DNA of 64,000 bases from Lacrimispora xylanisolvens. GTDB lineage: Bacteria; Bacillota; Clostridia; Lachnospirales; Lachnospiraceae. Made by a program: the position numbers and the translations under genes. Shown in pieces: positions 41,353 through 51,638 of this stretch (position 1 is its first letter; each line of letters opens with the position of its first letter). The notes below the pieces were generated by a model. That model saw only the letters and a list, made by a program, of their open reading frames with translations, ran no database searches and was not told the DNA's origin. The DNA lies in NCBI GenBank assembly GCA_017084465.1, contig CP070896.1:1736001-1800000 (forward strand). The letters run 5' to 3'.

Positions 41353-42318
41353 ATGGTATACGAACAATTTCAAAAAGCAGTAAAGGAATCACTGGAAGAA
41401 CGTTTTGGCTCTGGCTACAGCTTAACACTCCAAAGCATTATAAAAAACAACGGACTGACCCTTGACGGTATCTGCATCAGCAGGCCACAGGAACATACGG
41501 CTCCGGCTATTTATCTTCAGACATTTTATGATACTTATAAAAAAGGAAAATCATTTCCCCAGGTTGTAGATGAGATTATGGAATTATATCAGACACAGCA
41601 TTTGCCAGATGATAATTTTATAGAAGAACTACACTCAGAAAATCCTTTAACAGACCGTATCATCTTCCGCCTGATCAATGAACCGGCTAATCGTACCCTT
41701 CTAACCGATCTCCCCCACATATCATTACCAGATCTGGATTTATCACTGATCTTCTGTTTGTCTCTAAACAAGAAAGAGGACCAGCTTCTCACAGCCATTA
41801 TCCACAATTCCCATCAAAAACTATGGAACTTATCCACCGAAGATTTATATGAGTATGCAAAATTAAACACTCCAGACTTATTTCCTGCGCAGATCAGTTC
41901 TCTTATGGAGGTAATAAAAGAAATTGCAAGAAAATCTTCAGACACGGAAATAAAAGAGGAAGACTGGTCCGGTTTATTTGAACCCTCTCCCCTGTCCCCT
42001 CCTATGTATGTCCTCACTAATCCCTACGGTGTCCACGGAGCTGCCTGTATGTTTTATGAAGGCATATTAAAAGACTTCGCAGATAGCATGGAAGGCGATT
42101 TAATCATTCTGCCTTCCAGCATTCACGAAGTCTTGCTAATCCCGCACAGCAATCATATTTCCTATGAAGAGCTGGCGGAAACCGTATTTTCCATCAATCA
42201 GGAGGAGGTTCCTCAGGAAGACCGCCTCTCCAACCATATCTATCACTATTCCAGATCAAAGAACCACCTGTCCGTTGCTTTTACTTCTTCTTTCCCAATC
42301 GGAACAATGAATCCATAA
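41353..42318 (+). CDS. DUF5688-like protein
   Basis: 321-residue cytosolic protein with features of a Lachnospiraceae family of unknown function (YEQFQKAVKESLEERFGSGY at the start; APAIYLQTFYDTYKKGKSF; MYVLTNPYGVHGAACMFYEG; GDLIILPSSIHEVLLIP). No catalytic motif recognised. RBS AAGGAGG before ATG 41353. Its 3' end overlaps the convergent exporter gene by 73 bases, which is unusual and may reflect a base error near the end. Confidence 0.75.
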   Translation: MVYEQFQKAVKESLEERFGSGYSLTLQSIIKNNGLTLDGICISRPQEHTAPAIYLQTFYDTYKKGKSFPQVVDEIMELYQTQHLPDDNFIEELHSENPLTDRIIFRLINEPANRTLLTDLPHISLPDLDLSLIFCLSLNKKEDQLLTAIIHNSHQKLWNLSTEDLYEYAKLNTPDLFPAQISSLMEVIKEIARKSSDTEIKEEDWSGLFEPSPLSPPMYVLTNPYGVHGAACMFYEGILKDFADSMEGDLIILPSSIHEVLLIPHSNHISYEELAETVFSINQEEVPQEDRLSNHIYHYSRSKNHLSVAFTSSFPIGTMNP

Positions 42319-43475
42319 TAAAAAATTGCCATGGCAATGGCACCGGAAACCTGAAGTGTCTCCACCAGATAATGGCTGGAAAGCACCGGGTCATTACTGA
42401 TTACATAGGACACGCTTCGGTATATTGAAGCACCAGGCACGGAAGGCAGGATTCCTGCCACCAAAAACACCGTAACAGGTGCTTTAAACACTCTTGCGGC
42501 AATATGACTGAACAGCGCTACCAAAAGAGTGGATAAAAAAGCCGCAGCTATGACCGATCCGGCTGCGGCTTGTACAAGAAGGTATAACAGCCAGCCGACT
42601 GCACCGATTGTTCCTGAAAGAATCAGATACTTTTTCGGAAGCTCCAGTATGAGAGAAAAGCTGATCACTGCAAGAAATGCTCCAACTGTCTGAATCACCA
42701 TATAAAAATACCCCCCGGCCAGCCACTGATACAGTCCCATACCAGCTCCCACTCCTGCCGCTACTGCAAGGGCAATCACTACAGCTTCCACAATTCTTGC
42801 CGTACCTGATGCATAATCCCCATTTAACGTATCGCGGATCGCTGTGGTAAAGATCACTCCCGGCACTAATGGCATGATGGCACCAATTATAATAATATCA
42901 CTTTTAATTCCAGGCAAACCCCATCTCTCCAGAAAAAGAGTGGTCAAAGCAATTAAGAAGGCGCAAAATGCATTGGCACAGAAATCATTTAAACGGATCT
43001 TTTGAGAAATCTCCATCGCCACTGCCAGCACAGCTCCGGTTACGGCAGCCGCCACACAGTCCCTTGCGTTACCGCCAAGAAGCAGTGTAAAAAATACCGC
43101 TACTCCCACAAAGCCCATATCCTTAAGCCTCTTATGAAACTGAACCGTCTTTCGTATTTCTTTCAGCCGCTCAAATGCCTCTTCTACCGTCATAAGGTCT
43201 GCACAAAGCTTTCTAGAAACATCATTCACCAGATAAACCCGATTTAAATTGGTATTTCTGACCGTCACCCTTCTTGCCACTGTAATCGCCTCTATGGACG
43301 GATCGTTTAAGGATGCAAAAATGCCTGTGGAAAATACGATGGCTTCTGCCGTATTCCGGCCTGCTTTTCTTAAAATATGGTCAATGGTATCTTCCACACG
43401 AAAGATCTCCGCACCACTTATCAACATAATCTCACCTGCCAGAACAGCAGTTTCCACAAGCAGTTTATCATTCAT
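42246..43475 (-). CDS. Threonine/serine exporter family protein (ThrE type)
   Basis: 409 residues. N-terminal soluble domain with the family text VLAGEIMLISGAEIFRVEDT and a protease-like fold, then about ten helices covering both halves (GALLGGNARDCVAAAVTGAV region and the second four-helix block VFLVAGILPSVPGASIYRS). The two halves, often separate genes in Firmicutes, are fused here as in Corynebacterium ThrE. It follows feoB by 20 bases, so it may share the Fur-controlled transcript. Confidence 0.85.
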   Translation of the reverse strand: MNDKLLVETAVLAGEIMLISGAEIFRVEDTIDHILRKAGRNTAEAIVFSTGIFASLNDPSIEAITVARRVTVRNTNLNRVYLVNDVSRKLCADLMTVEEAFERLKEIRKTVQFHKRLKDMGFVGVAVFFTLLLGGNARDCVAAAVTGAVLAVAMEISQKIRLNDFCANAFCAFLIALTTLFLERWGLPGIKSDIIIIGAIMPLVPGVIFTTAIRDTLNGDYASGTARIVEAVVIALAVAAGVGAGMGLYQWLAGGYFYMVIQTVGAFLAVISFSLILELPKKYLILSGTIGAVGWLLYLLVQAAAGSVIAAAFLSTLLVALFSHIAARVFKAPVTVFLVAGILPSVPGASIYRSVSYVISNDPVLSSHYLVETLQVSGAIAMAIFYYGFIVPIGKEEVKATDRWFFDLE

Positions 43476-43494
43476 CAGCTTATCCTCTATCCAA

Positions 43495-45491
43495 TTAAAA
43501 AATCAAACTTCCAATCTGGTACACCACTACAGCAAAGAACCAGGCAACCGCCAGCTGAAACAGCACCATACCAAGTGTCCATCTCAGTGATCCGGTTTCT
43601 TTCTTTATGGTGGCAACCGCAGCGATACATGGAGAATAAAGCAGGCAGAAGATCATCAGCGCATATGCATTCACTCCGCCAAATCCCACGTTACCCAGCA
43701 ATCCGGATAATTCAACCATTCCTGCTGCCGAATTAATATTACTGATTCCAAATAACACAGAAAAGCTGGAAACCACCACTTCCTTTGCAGAAAGCCCGGA
43801 AATAAGTGCTACCGCAATTCTCCAGTCACCCAGTCCCGCAGGAGTAAGCACAGGAATTAAAACTTTGCCAATCATGGCTGCAAAGCTTTGTGATACATCT
43901 GTGACAAATCCATGAAACCCTGTATTGAGTACAAACCACAGTACGATAGAGGCCAGAAATATGGTAGTGCCTGCTTTTCCAAGGTAATCTTTCACTTTAT
44001 CCCACACATATATTGCAACCGTTCTGGCATTGGGTGTCTTATATTCCGGCAATTCAATTAAAAGTGTATCCTCTTCCTGTGATTTTATCATCTTATGAGT
44101 CACATGGGCAATCAAAATCGCAACCATAAGTCCAATAATATATAAAGAATAAGCTGCAATCAGCGCGTGATTCGGAAAAAACATCTCTGAAAACAAAACG
44201 TAAATAGGCAGTCTGGCAGAGCAGGACATAAACGGTGTGATGAGTATTGTCCTTCTCCTGTCCCTTTCACTGGGCAGCGCTCTTGCTGCCATTACAGCCG
44301 GCACCGTACAGCCAAACCCTAAAAGCATGGGAAGAAACGCCTTGCCTGAAAGTCCCACCCTTCCCATTATCTCATTCATTACATAAGCAACTCTCGCCAT
44401 ATAACCACTGTCTTCCAAAAAAGCCAGAGCAAGAAACAGAATGAAAATATTCGGGAGAAAAGTCAGGATTCCTCCTACACCTGCAACAATGCCATCCACT
44501 ACCAGAGAGGTAATCCAGTCCGCTGCATGAATTCCTGTCATCATCTGATACATAAATGACGACAGATGATCCAGTGCAATCTCAAAATATCCCTTCAGGA
44601 AATCCCACGGTGAACGTCAGGAAAAACACAAGGGCCATAATGCCAAGAAACAAAGGAACTCCCCAGAATGGGTGAGTCAGATAAGCATCAATCTTATCCG
44701 TCATTGCCGCCTTCTGCTCTTTGTTAACCAGGCACTCATGGATTACTCCTTCTATATAATCGTATTTCTCATTTATAATTTCTTTTTCATAATTATGATC
44801 AATAATATTGCTTAAATCAACCGGATGGTCATTTGCCACCTCTTCATCATATTCCAGAAACTTGATGGCATGCCACCGCAGATTTTTAAGCTTTCCATAA
44901 TGGGCTTTCAGTACTGTCTCCACTTTGGATATCTTATTTTCAATTCGTGGTGTGTACGTAACCACCACTCCCTGAGGTCCTTCCTCATAATGATGAACCA
45001 CTGCATGCATGAGAACATCAAGACCGGTCCGCTTCCTGGCAGAAACTGGTACTACAGGAATATTCCCAAGCATTTCAGGAAGGCGGTGAAGATCAATCTC
45101 CATCCCCCTGTCTTCTACTATATCCATCATATTAAGAGCCAGAATCACCGGCTTTTTTCAATTCCAGAAGCTGAAGTGTCAAATATAAATTCCGCTCCAG
45201 AGAGGAAGCATCCACAACGTTAATAATCACGTCAACGGATTCATCTTCCAGACACTTTCTTGTAACAATCTCTTCTATGGTGTAGCTGGTCAGGCTGTAA
45301 ATTCCCGGTGTATCAATTACCCGAATGGTCTGGCCTTTGTAGATGGTCTCCCCTTCCACGCGTTCCACCGTAACACCCGGCCAGTTTGCCACTTTCAGCC
45401 TTGCACCGGTAAAAGCATTAAACAGAGTTGTCTTCCCGCAGTTGGGATTACCAACGAATGCAACACGGATTGTTCTGTTGTCATCACTCAT
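43495..45491 (-). CDS. feoB: Ferrous iron transporter FeoB (frameshifted)
   Basis: GTP-dependent Fe(II) uptake permease, about 664 residues after correction. N-terminal G domain: G1 GNPNCGKTTLFNAFTG, G2/G3 WPGVTVERVEG and DTPGIYSLTSYT, G4 ALNMMD, G5 VSARKRTG; then helices with the gate motifs LLGFGCTVPAVMAAR and STKEVVVSS-like (GLSAKEVVVSSF). Two shifts: an extra base at T6 45153-45158 (between G3 and G4), and one near 44605-44610 just after the first helix. Start ATG 45491 overlaps the feoA stop. Confidence 0.95.
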
Positions 45492-45716
45492 GGCTGGTCT
45501 CCTCCTTTATCTCAATTCCTTCTGAGATCTTCCTGCCCAGAGCCAGACGAGTCCCTCTGACCTTAATAATCACAGTGCCGCTTCCTTTTTGTTTAATAAG
45601 GTAACTGGCGTCATCTCGTTGACGCCTAATGCCTCCAGCCTTCTTGTAATGGCATCTTTTACCATAACACTGTATACAACGTAGGTCTTTCCGATATCTC
45701 CTTCATGAAGCTTCAT
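45484..45716 (-). CDS. feoA: Ferrous iron transport protein FeoA (frameshifted)
   Basis: Small SH3-like cytosolic partner of FeoB, 77 residues after adding one base to the T5 run 45586-45590. MKLHEGDIGKTYVVYSVMVK, ITRRLEALGVNEMTPVTLL, then GSGTVIIKVRGTRLALGR, where RLALG is the FeoA landmark. Start ATG 45716 follows GAGGAG. Its end overlaps feoB by 8 bases. Confidence 0.9.
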
Positions 45717-45790
45717 AATAATCTCCTCTGAATGCAGCCTGTTAAAAAACCGGCGCACCAGGGTTCGTTCCCCGGATTGCATCCATAGAG

Positions 45791-45819
45791 ATTTTACACT
45801 TATTGAGAATCATTGTCAA
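45791..45819 (-). promoter_or_regulatory. feoAB promoter with Fur box
   Basis: Minus strand: TTGACA, 17 bases, TAAAAT. The spacer and -35 hold TGACAATGATTCTCA (45804-45818), an exact match to the 7-1-7 Fur core TGANAATNATTNTCA, so iron-bound Fur would block the polymerase. Confidence 0.9.
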
Positions 45820-45847
45820 TACTATCCTAATACCTGAAAGACATTTT

Positions 45848-47833
45848 TTACTGACTGATATCCTGAAGCATCTTTTTCACCTGTACCATTCGGTCACGCA
45901 GCTTTGCAGCCTCTTCGAAATTCAGTTCTGCTGCCGCCTGATGCATCTTTTTTGTCAGTTCTTTTGAAAGCTTTTCCAGTTCCGTTGCATCCATCGATTC
46001 GGGATCTTTTTTAAACTCCTTATCACTGGCAGCTGCCGCCTTAGATATTGCTATCAGATCACGAACTGCTTTTTTAATGGTGGTAGGAGTAATTCCATGC
46101 TCTTCATTATATCGTTGCTGAATTGCTCTTCTCCGGTTGGTCTCTTCAATCGCTACTCTCATGGAATCCGTCATATTATCTGCGTACATAATAACGTGAC
46201 CTTCGGAGTTTCTTGCTGCTCTTCCTATTGTCTGTATGAGGGAAGTCTGCGAACGGAGAAAGCCTTCCTTATCCGCATCCAGAATTGCAACCAGTGTAAT
46301 CTCTGGAATATCAAGACCTTCCCTTAAGAGGTTGATTCCTATCAGAACATCGAAAACATCAAGCCGCATATCGCGGATGATCTCCGAGCGTTCCAGAGTA
46401 TCGATATCGGAATGGAGATACTTGACCCGGATTCCCACCTCTCTCATGTAATCCGTCAAGTCTTCTGCCATACGCTTGGTTAAAGTGGTTATTAAGATCT
46501 TATTCTTCTTTTCCACTTCCTTGTTGACCTCGGAAATAAGATCATCAATCTGCCCTTCCACAGGGCGCACGTCGATCTCCGGGTCCAGAAGTCCGGTTGG
46601 TCGAATAATCTGCTCTACCCTTAAAAGTTCATGCTCTGATTCATATACAGAAGGAGTTGCTGAAACAAACATCATCTGATTAATCTTGGATTCGAACTCT
46701 TCAAAATTCAAAGGTCGGTTATCCAGAGCGGACGGAAGACGAAATCCAAAGTTTACAAGAGTGCTTTTCCTGGAACGGTCTCCTGCGTACATTCCTCTCA
46801 CCTGCGGCAAGGTAATGTGGGACTCGTCCACGATAATTAAAAATCATCTGAAAAATAATCAATTAAGGTATAGGGCGGCTCTCCCGGTTTTCCCCCCGGT
46901 AAGATGTCTGGAATAGTTCTCAATTCCCGAACAAAAGCCGGTCTCCTTCATCATCTCTACGTCAAAGTTAGTCCGCTCAGAAATTCTCTGGGCCTCTAAA
47001 AGCTTGTCTTCACTTTTAAAATACTCCACCTGCTCCTTTAACTCCGCAAGGATTGTCTGTGCTGCATGCTCCATCTTATCTTTGGAAACAACATAATGGG
47101 AAGCAGGGAATACCGCAATATGACCCAGCTCTGCCCGGATCTCTCCTGTCAGCGTGTCAATTTCCGTAATCCGGTCTACCTCATCACCAAAGAATTCCAC
47201 ACGGTAAGCTTCACTACCGGAATAAGAGGGGAAAATCTCCACCACATCGCCTCTGACGCGAAAGGTACCACGTCTGAAATCCATATCATTCCGATCATAC
47301 TGAATATCGATCAGCTTATGAATCACTTCATCCCGGTCCTTTATCATTCCAGGCCGTAAGGATATCACCATCTCCTGATAATCGATGGGGCTGCCCAGTC
47401 CATAAATGCAGGAAACCGAAGCAACGATAATCACATCTTTGCGCTCTGATAATGCCGCAGTGGCAGAATGGCGCAGCTTATCGATCTCATCATTGATGGC
47501 AGAATCCTTTTCAATGTAAGTATCAGTAGATGGTACGTATGCTTCGGGCTGATAATAATCGTAATAAGAAACAAAATACTCCACTGCATTGTCCGGGAAA
47601 AATTCCTTGAATTCTCCGTAAAGCTGTGCAGCGAGAGTCTTGTTATGAGCAATAATTAATGTTGGCTTCTGCAATTCCTGTATGACATTCGCCATTGTAA
47701 AGGTCTTACCAGAGCCTGTAACTCCCAGTAAGGTCTGAAACTGGTTGCCCTCCTTAAATCCTCTCACAAGCTGGTCTATGGCCTGGGGCTGATCGCCGGT
47801 GGGTGCAAATTCTGAATGCAATTGAAACTCCAT
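45848..47833 (-). CDS. uvrB: Excinuclease ABC subunit B (frameshifted)
   Basis: DNA damage recognition helicase of nucleotide excision repair, 661 residues. Walker [14 protein letters not shown], beta-hairpin [16 protein letters not shown]-like VDESH, helicase motifs [11 protein letters not shown] and QTIGRAARN, and C-terminal UVR domain (about 620-655, [19 protein letters not shown]). Two opposite errors, an extra base in 46888-46897 (T4C6) and a missing one at A5 46839-46843, leave the ends in the same frame. The uvrA gene is not seen. Confidence 0.96.
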
Positions 47834-47949
47834 ACGTTCTTTTACCTCCTTGGTGACAACATCGTACCAGAATTATAACATAGCAGAGGTAAAAAGTATA
47901 GGCAGGGTAGGAACATTTGTTCTGATTTATTTTTTTACTAACCGGTTCC

Positions 47950-49197
47950 CTATTCAGCGCTCACAATCCGTCCGGCTAACGCACAGGCTGCTGCTGTTTT
48001 GGGAGATGCAAGATATATTTCAACTTTGGAAGTTCCCATTCTTCCCAGGAAATTCCGGTTATTGGTAGCCACTACCCGTTCCCCGTCACTTAGGATACCT
48101 CCGGTTCTACCGCAGCATAATCCGCATCCGGGATGGGTGATAATGGCACCTGCCTCAGACAGAATCTCCACGATTCCCTGGTCCATGGCTTCCTGGTAAA
48201 CCTTCCGGCTTGCTGGTGTCACAATAAGCTTTACATAGTCAGCTACCTTTTTGCCCTTTAACACCCCTGCTGCCGCTGCCAGATCCTCCAGACGCCCATT
48301 GGTACAGGAACCGATAAATACCTGATCAATGGCAATCCCCTCCAGTTCACTGACAGGCCTGATTTTATCCACCTGGGAAGGACATGCCATAACGGGAACA
48401 AAATCTTCTGCACGATACCGGATTACTTTTTTATAAACTCCATCCTCATCTCCAGTCAGATTCTTCTGAAATTCGTTCAGCTGTATCTCACAATAATCAG
48501 CGGTTTTCTCATCCGGAGTAAACAAGGCACATTTTGCACCAGCCTCAACAGCCATATTAGCTATGGTCATGCGGCTTGACACCGACATCTCCTCTACGGT
48601 GCTTCCTGTAAATTCAAGAGCCAGATAAGTGGCTCCGTCAGCACCCAGGTCTCCGATCAGGCGCAGGATAATATCCTTAGACATCACATCATCCGGAAGT
48701 TTTCCTTCAATAATGACCTTAATTGTCTCCGGTACCTTGATCCACATGGTACCGGTTCCCAGAATACTTGCCATCTCCGTATAACCGATTCCGGAAGAAA
48801 ATGCTCCCACACAGCCATATGTAGTGGTGTGGCTGTCTGTGCCAAAAACCACATCTCCCGGTTTTACGTATCCTGCCTCCGTCATCAGCTGATGGCAGAT
48901 TCCATCACTTCTGTGTACATGCTTCATACCGTATTTTGCTGCAAATGCATCTCCAATCCGAAAATGCCTGGTATCATCAAGCTGGCTGGCTGGAACCAGA
49001 TGATCATAGATTAAAACTGCTTTATCCGGATCCCAAAGCTTTTTAAAGCCCATTTCTTCAAATTTATCTGCTACAAAAGGAATAAAAATATCATGAATCA
49101 TTACCCTGTCTGCTTTCACAGTCACGATATCTCCCGGCTTTACATTTTGAACACCTGTATTATGCCTGATTATTTTTTCAATAATTGTGTATCCCAT
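47950..49197 (-). CDS. Aconitase/isopropylmalate dehydratase-type large subunit, copy 1
   Basis: 415 residues, intact. 4Fe-4S hydro-lyase large subunit: TDSHTTTYGCVGAF, and cluster Cys residues in FIGSCTNGRLEDL and HPGCGLCCGRTGG. It matches the bacterial LeuC2/homoaconitase-like group. Pairs with the small subunit gene 10 bases upstream. Because a second pair follows in the same operon and no leuA or leuB is present, leucine synthesis is not the obvious role; another 2-hydroxy acid dehydratase (for example dimethylmalate or citramalate type) fits as well. Confidence 0.85.
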   Translation of the reverse strand: MGYTIIEKIIRHNTGVQNVKPGDIVTVKADRVMIHDIFIPFVADKFEEMGFKKLWDPDKAVLIYDHLVPASQLDDTRHFRIGDAFAAKYGMKHVHRSDGICHQLMTEAGYVKPGDVVFGTDSHTTTYGCVGAFSSGIGYTEMASILGTGTMWIKVPETIKVIIEGKLPDDVMSKDIILRLIGDLGADGATYLALEFTGSTVEEMSVSSRMTIANMAVEAGAKCALFTPDEKTADYCEIQLNEFQKNLTGDEDGVYKKVIRYRAEDFVPVMACPSQVDKIRPVSELEGIAIDQVFIGSCTNGRLEDLAAAAGVLKGKKVADYVKLIVTPASRKVYQEAMDQGIVEILSEAGAIITHPGCGLCCGRTGGILSDGERVVATNNRNFLGRMGTSKVEIYLASPKTAAACALAGRIVSAE

Positions 49198-49206
49198 TGC
49201 CCCTCC

Positions 49207-49699
49207 TTAATCCAGTCCGTTGCGTTTTCGCATGGCTTTCACCAGACCGCCCGCACTGATAATATCAACCAGATTCTGAGGCAGCGATGCGATCTGATAA
49301 AATCTGCCCTGGTATTCCACATGTTCATTTACCGTAACTTTTATGATGTCGCCTTCCGTCATATCATCATATAAATCCGGCTGTTCCATAAGAAGCAGAC
49401 CATTGTTAATGGAATTTCGGAAAAATATTCTGGCAAAGGATTTTGCTATTACACATTTCACTCCAAGAGCCTTTATAATCTCAGGCGCCTGCTCTCTGGA
49501 AGATCCGCAGCCAAAATTTTTACCAGCTACTAAGATATCTCCTTCTTTGATCAGCCCAGCCAGTTCCGGCCGGAGAGGGCTAAAGCCATACTGCTTCATC
49601 TCATCTATGGTTTTTTAATGCCAGATATTCCGTAGGAATAATGATATCCGTATCAATATCATCTCCAAGAACCCAGACTTTTCCTGTAAATGTCTCCAT
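49207..49699 (-). CDS. Aconitase/isopropylmalate dehydratase-type small subunit, copy 1 (frameshifted)
   Basis: 163 residues after removing one base at T6 49611-49616. [20 protein letters not shown] at the start, then the conserved [21 protein letters not shown] and [20 protein letters not shown]. Swivel domain of the hydro-lyase. Spaced 9 bases from its large subunit. Confidence 0.87.
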
Positions 49700-49719
49700 T
49701 GTTATTTCCTTTCCCCTGG

Positions 49720-50963
49720 TTATGCCAGCGTAATTTCTCCTGCAATGGCTGATGCCGTCACTGTGGCAGCAGAACCTAAATATACCTTGGAACTGGGATG
49801 GCCTGCCCTGCCTTTAAAATTACGGGTTCCGGTGCTGATGAGAACCTCATTCTCACCAATTACACCCTGACAGCTTCCCCAGCAGACACTGCAATTGGGG
49901 TTCATGACAATTGCACCAGACTCCATGAAAATGTCAATGAGTCCTTCCTTTAATGCCTGTTTGTATACAGAAAGGCTTGCCGGAACAACCAAAAACCGTA
50001 CACTGTCCGCTACCTTTTTTCCCTTGATAATACCGGCTCCGATTCTCAGTTCTTCAATCCTGCCATTGTTGCAGGACCCTAAAAATGCTTCGTCAATTTT
50101 CACGCCGCAGACTTCTTTTGCAGGAACCACATCATCCACAAAATCCGGTCTTGCAATCACTGGCTGGATAGCAGACAAATCAATGGTATATTCCCTTGCA
50201 TAAACTGCGTCAGGATCACTTTTATATACAGCTTTTGGCTTTCTTCCCTGCTCTTCTAAGTATGCAAGGGCAATTTCATCGGCCTCAAAGATGCCGGTTT
50301 TTTGCTCCTGCCTCAACGGATAAGTTGCATAAAACCATACGGTCATTGACACTCAGTGCTTTTGCTCCCTCACCGCAAAATTCCATTACCTGATAATTGC
50401 AGCCATTGGCACCAATCTGACCAATAATCGTAAGCATTAAATCTCTTGGATAAACTCCCTCTGGAAGCTTCCCAATAAGATTGAATTTAACAGATTCCGG
50501 AACCAGCACCCAGGATGTCCCTGTAACCATACCATAAAGAAAATCCGTACACCCTACTCCTGTACCAAAGGCGCCTAACGCACCATATGTGCAGGTATGG
50601 CTGTCTGCTCCAAAGATCAGTTCTCCCGGACAGACGTAATTTTCCATCATTATCTGATGACATACGCCCTTTCCTTCCCAGAAATCAATCTGATGCTCTC
50701 TGGCAAAATCTCTCATCTTTTTTCTGAGCTGCAGCAGTCTTAGGATTATCAGCAGGCACATTGTGATCCACAATAAAGACCAGTTTCTTAGGATCTGCAA
50801 TACGGGGATTGGTCAGCTTGTTATGATACATATCAACGGTTAAATGGGTTGTTCCGTCATTACTCATCAGGCGGTCTAAATTAACAGTATGAATGTCCCC
50901 CGGCTTTACATGATCCACACCGGCAGCAGCCGCTATTATTTTTTCTGCGATTGTCATTCCCAT
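49720..50963 (-). CDS. Aconitase/isopropylmalate dehydratase-type large subunit, copy 2 (frameshifted)
   Basis: 413 residues after removing one base each at T6 50298-50303 and T6 50718-50723. GADSHTCTYGALGAFGTGVG; cluster Cys in FLGSCNNGRIEEL and NPNCSVCWGSCQG. It differs clearly from copy 1 around the cluster (CSVCWG against CGLCCG), so the two are old paralogues, not a recent duplication. Overlaps nothing; 2 bases from the small subunit gene upstream. Confidence 0.87.
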
Positions 50964-50965
50964 AC

Positions 50966-51445
50966 CTATTCCTCCTTATTTAAAGATGCAATCAGGCCGC
51001 CCTGATTCAAAATATTCTGCATATATTCCGGAAGCTTCGTGCAGGAGTACTCTTTTCCCTTTGCCTTAACGATTCCCTCTGACAAAGACAGCTCCATCAA
51101 ATCACCCGTATTTACTTCATCCGGAAGTTCTTTGCACACGATCACAGGAAGTCCGATATTAATTGCATTCCGAAAGAAAATTCTGGCAAATGATTTGGCG
51201 ATCACAGCTTCTACACCAAGTGCCTTTAACACACCCGGTGCCTGCTCTCTGGACGAACCGCATCCAAAATTCTCCCCTCCTACTACATAATCTCCCGCCT
51301 TCACTTTTTTAGGAAAGTCGGGATCAAGAGATTCAAATGTATGTACTTTCATTTCTTCAAGATCAGGTAATAACAGATACTGGGATCCTATAATCTGATC
51401 TGTATCCAGATCATTATGAAATTTAAAAATTGCACCTGTCGGCAT
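50966..51445 (-). CDS. Aconitase/isopropylmalate dehydratase-type small subunit, copy 2
   Basis: 159 residues, intact. [60 protein letters not shown]. First gene of the four-gene dehydratase operon; RBS AGGAGGAAACC. The first residues (GSQYLLLPDLEEMKVHTFES) differ from LeuD, where a YL(K) motif and longer loop decide substrate. Confidence 0.9.
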   Translation of the reverse strand: MPTGAIFKFHNDLDTDQIIGSQYLLLPDLEEMKVHTFESLDPDFPKKVKAGDYVVGGENFGCGSSREQAPGVLKALGVEAVIAKSFARIFFRNAINIGLPVIVCKELPDEVNTGDLMELSLSEGIVKAKGKEYSCTKLPEYMQNILNQGGLIASLNKEE

Positions 51446-51516
51446 AAGGTTTCCTCCTGCTCATACGTAATACATATTCTTTTATTTATTTTACCACAGC
51501 CATTAATATAATAATA

Positions 51517-51531
51517 ATACATGATATGTAT
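51517..51531. promoter_or_regulatory. Dyad between the dehydratase operon and ltaE
   Basis: ATACAT, 3 bases, ATGTAT in an AT-rich stretch between the divergent genes. A possible regulator site; could be chance in AT-rich DNA. Confidence 0.3.
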
Positions 51532-51574
51532 ATTTACTATAACATAAGATTATATTATACTTGTCCATCTGCCA

Positions 51575-51603
51575 TTGTAAATCTGTCCCATTTAGTATAT
51601 CAT
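51575..51603 (+). promoter_or_regulatory. Promoter of ltaE
   Basis: TTGTAA, 17 bases, TATCAT, 36 bases before ATG 51639. Confidence 0.55.
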
Positions 51604-51638
51604 ATTTTTTATACCATCAATCATCAGGAGGACATTTT

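Noticed and set aside
51446..51638. T-box or other leader for the dehydratase operon or ltaE
   Set aside because: No T-box core, no specifier stem and no leader terminator; the leaders are too short.
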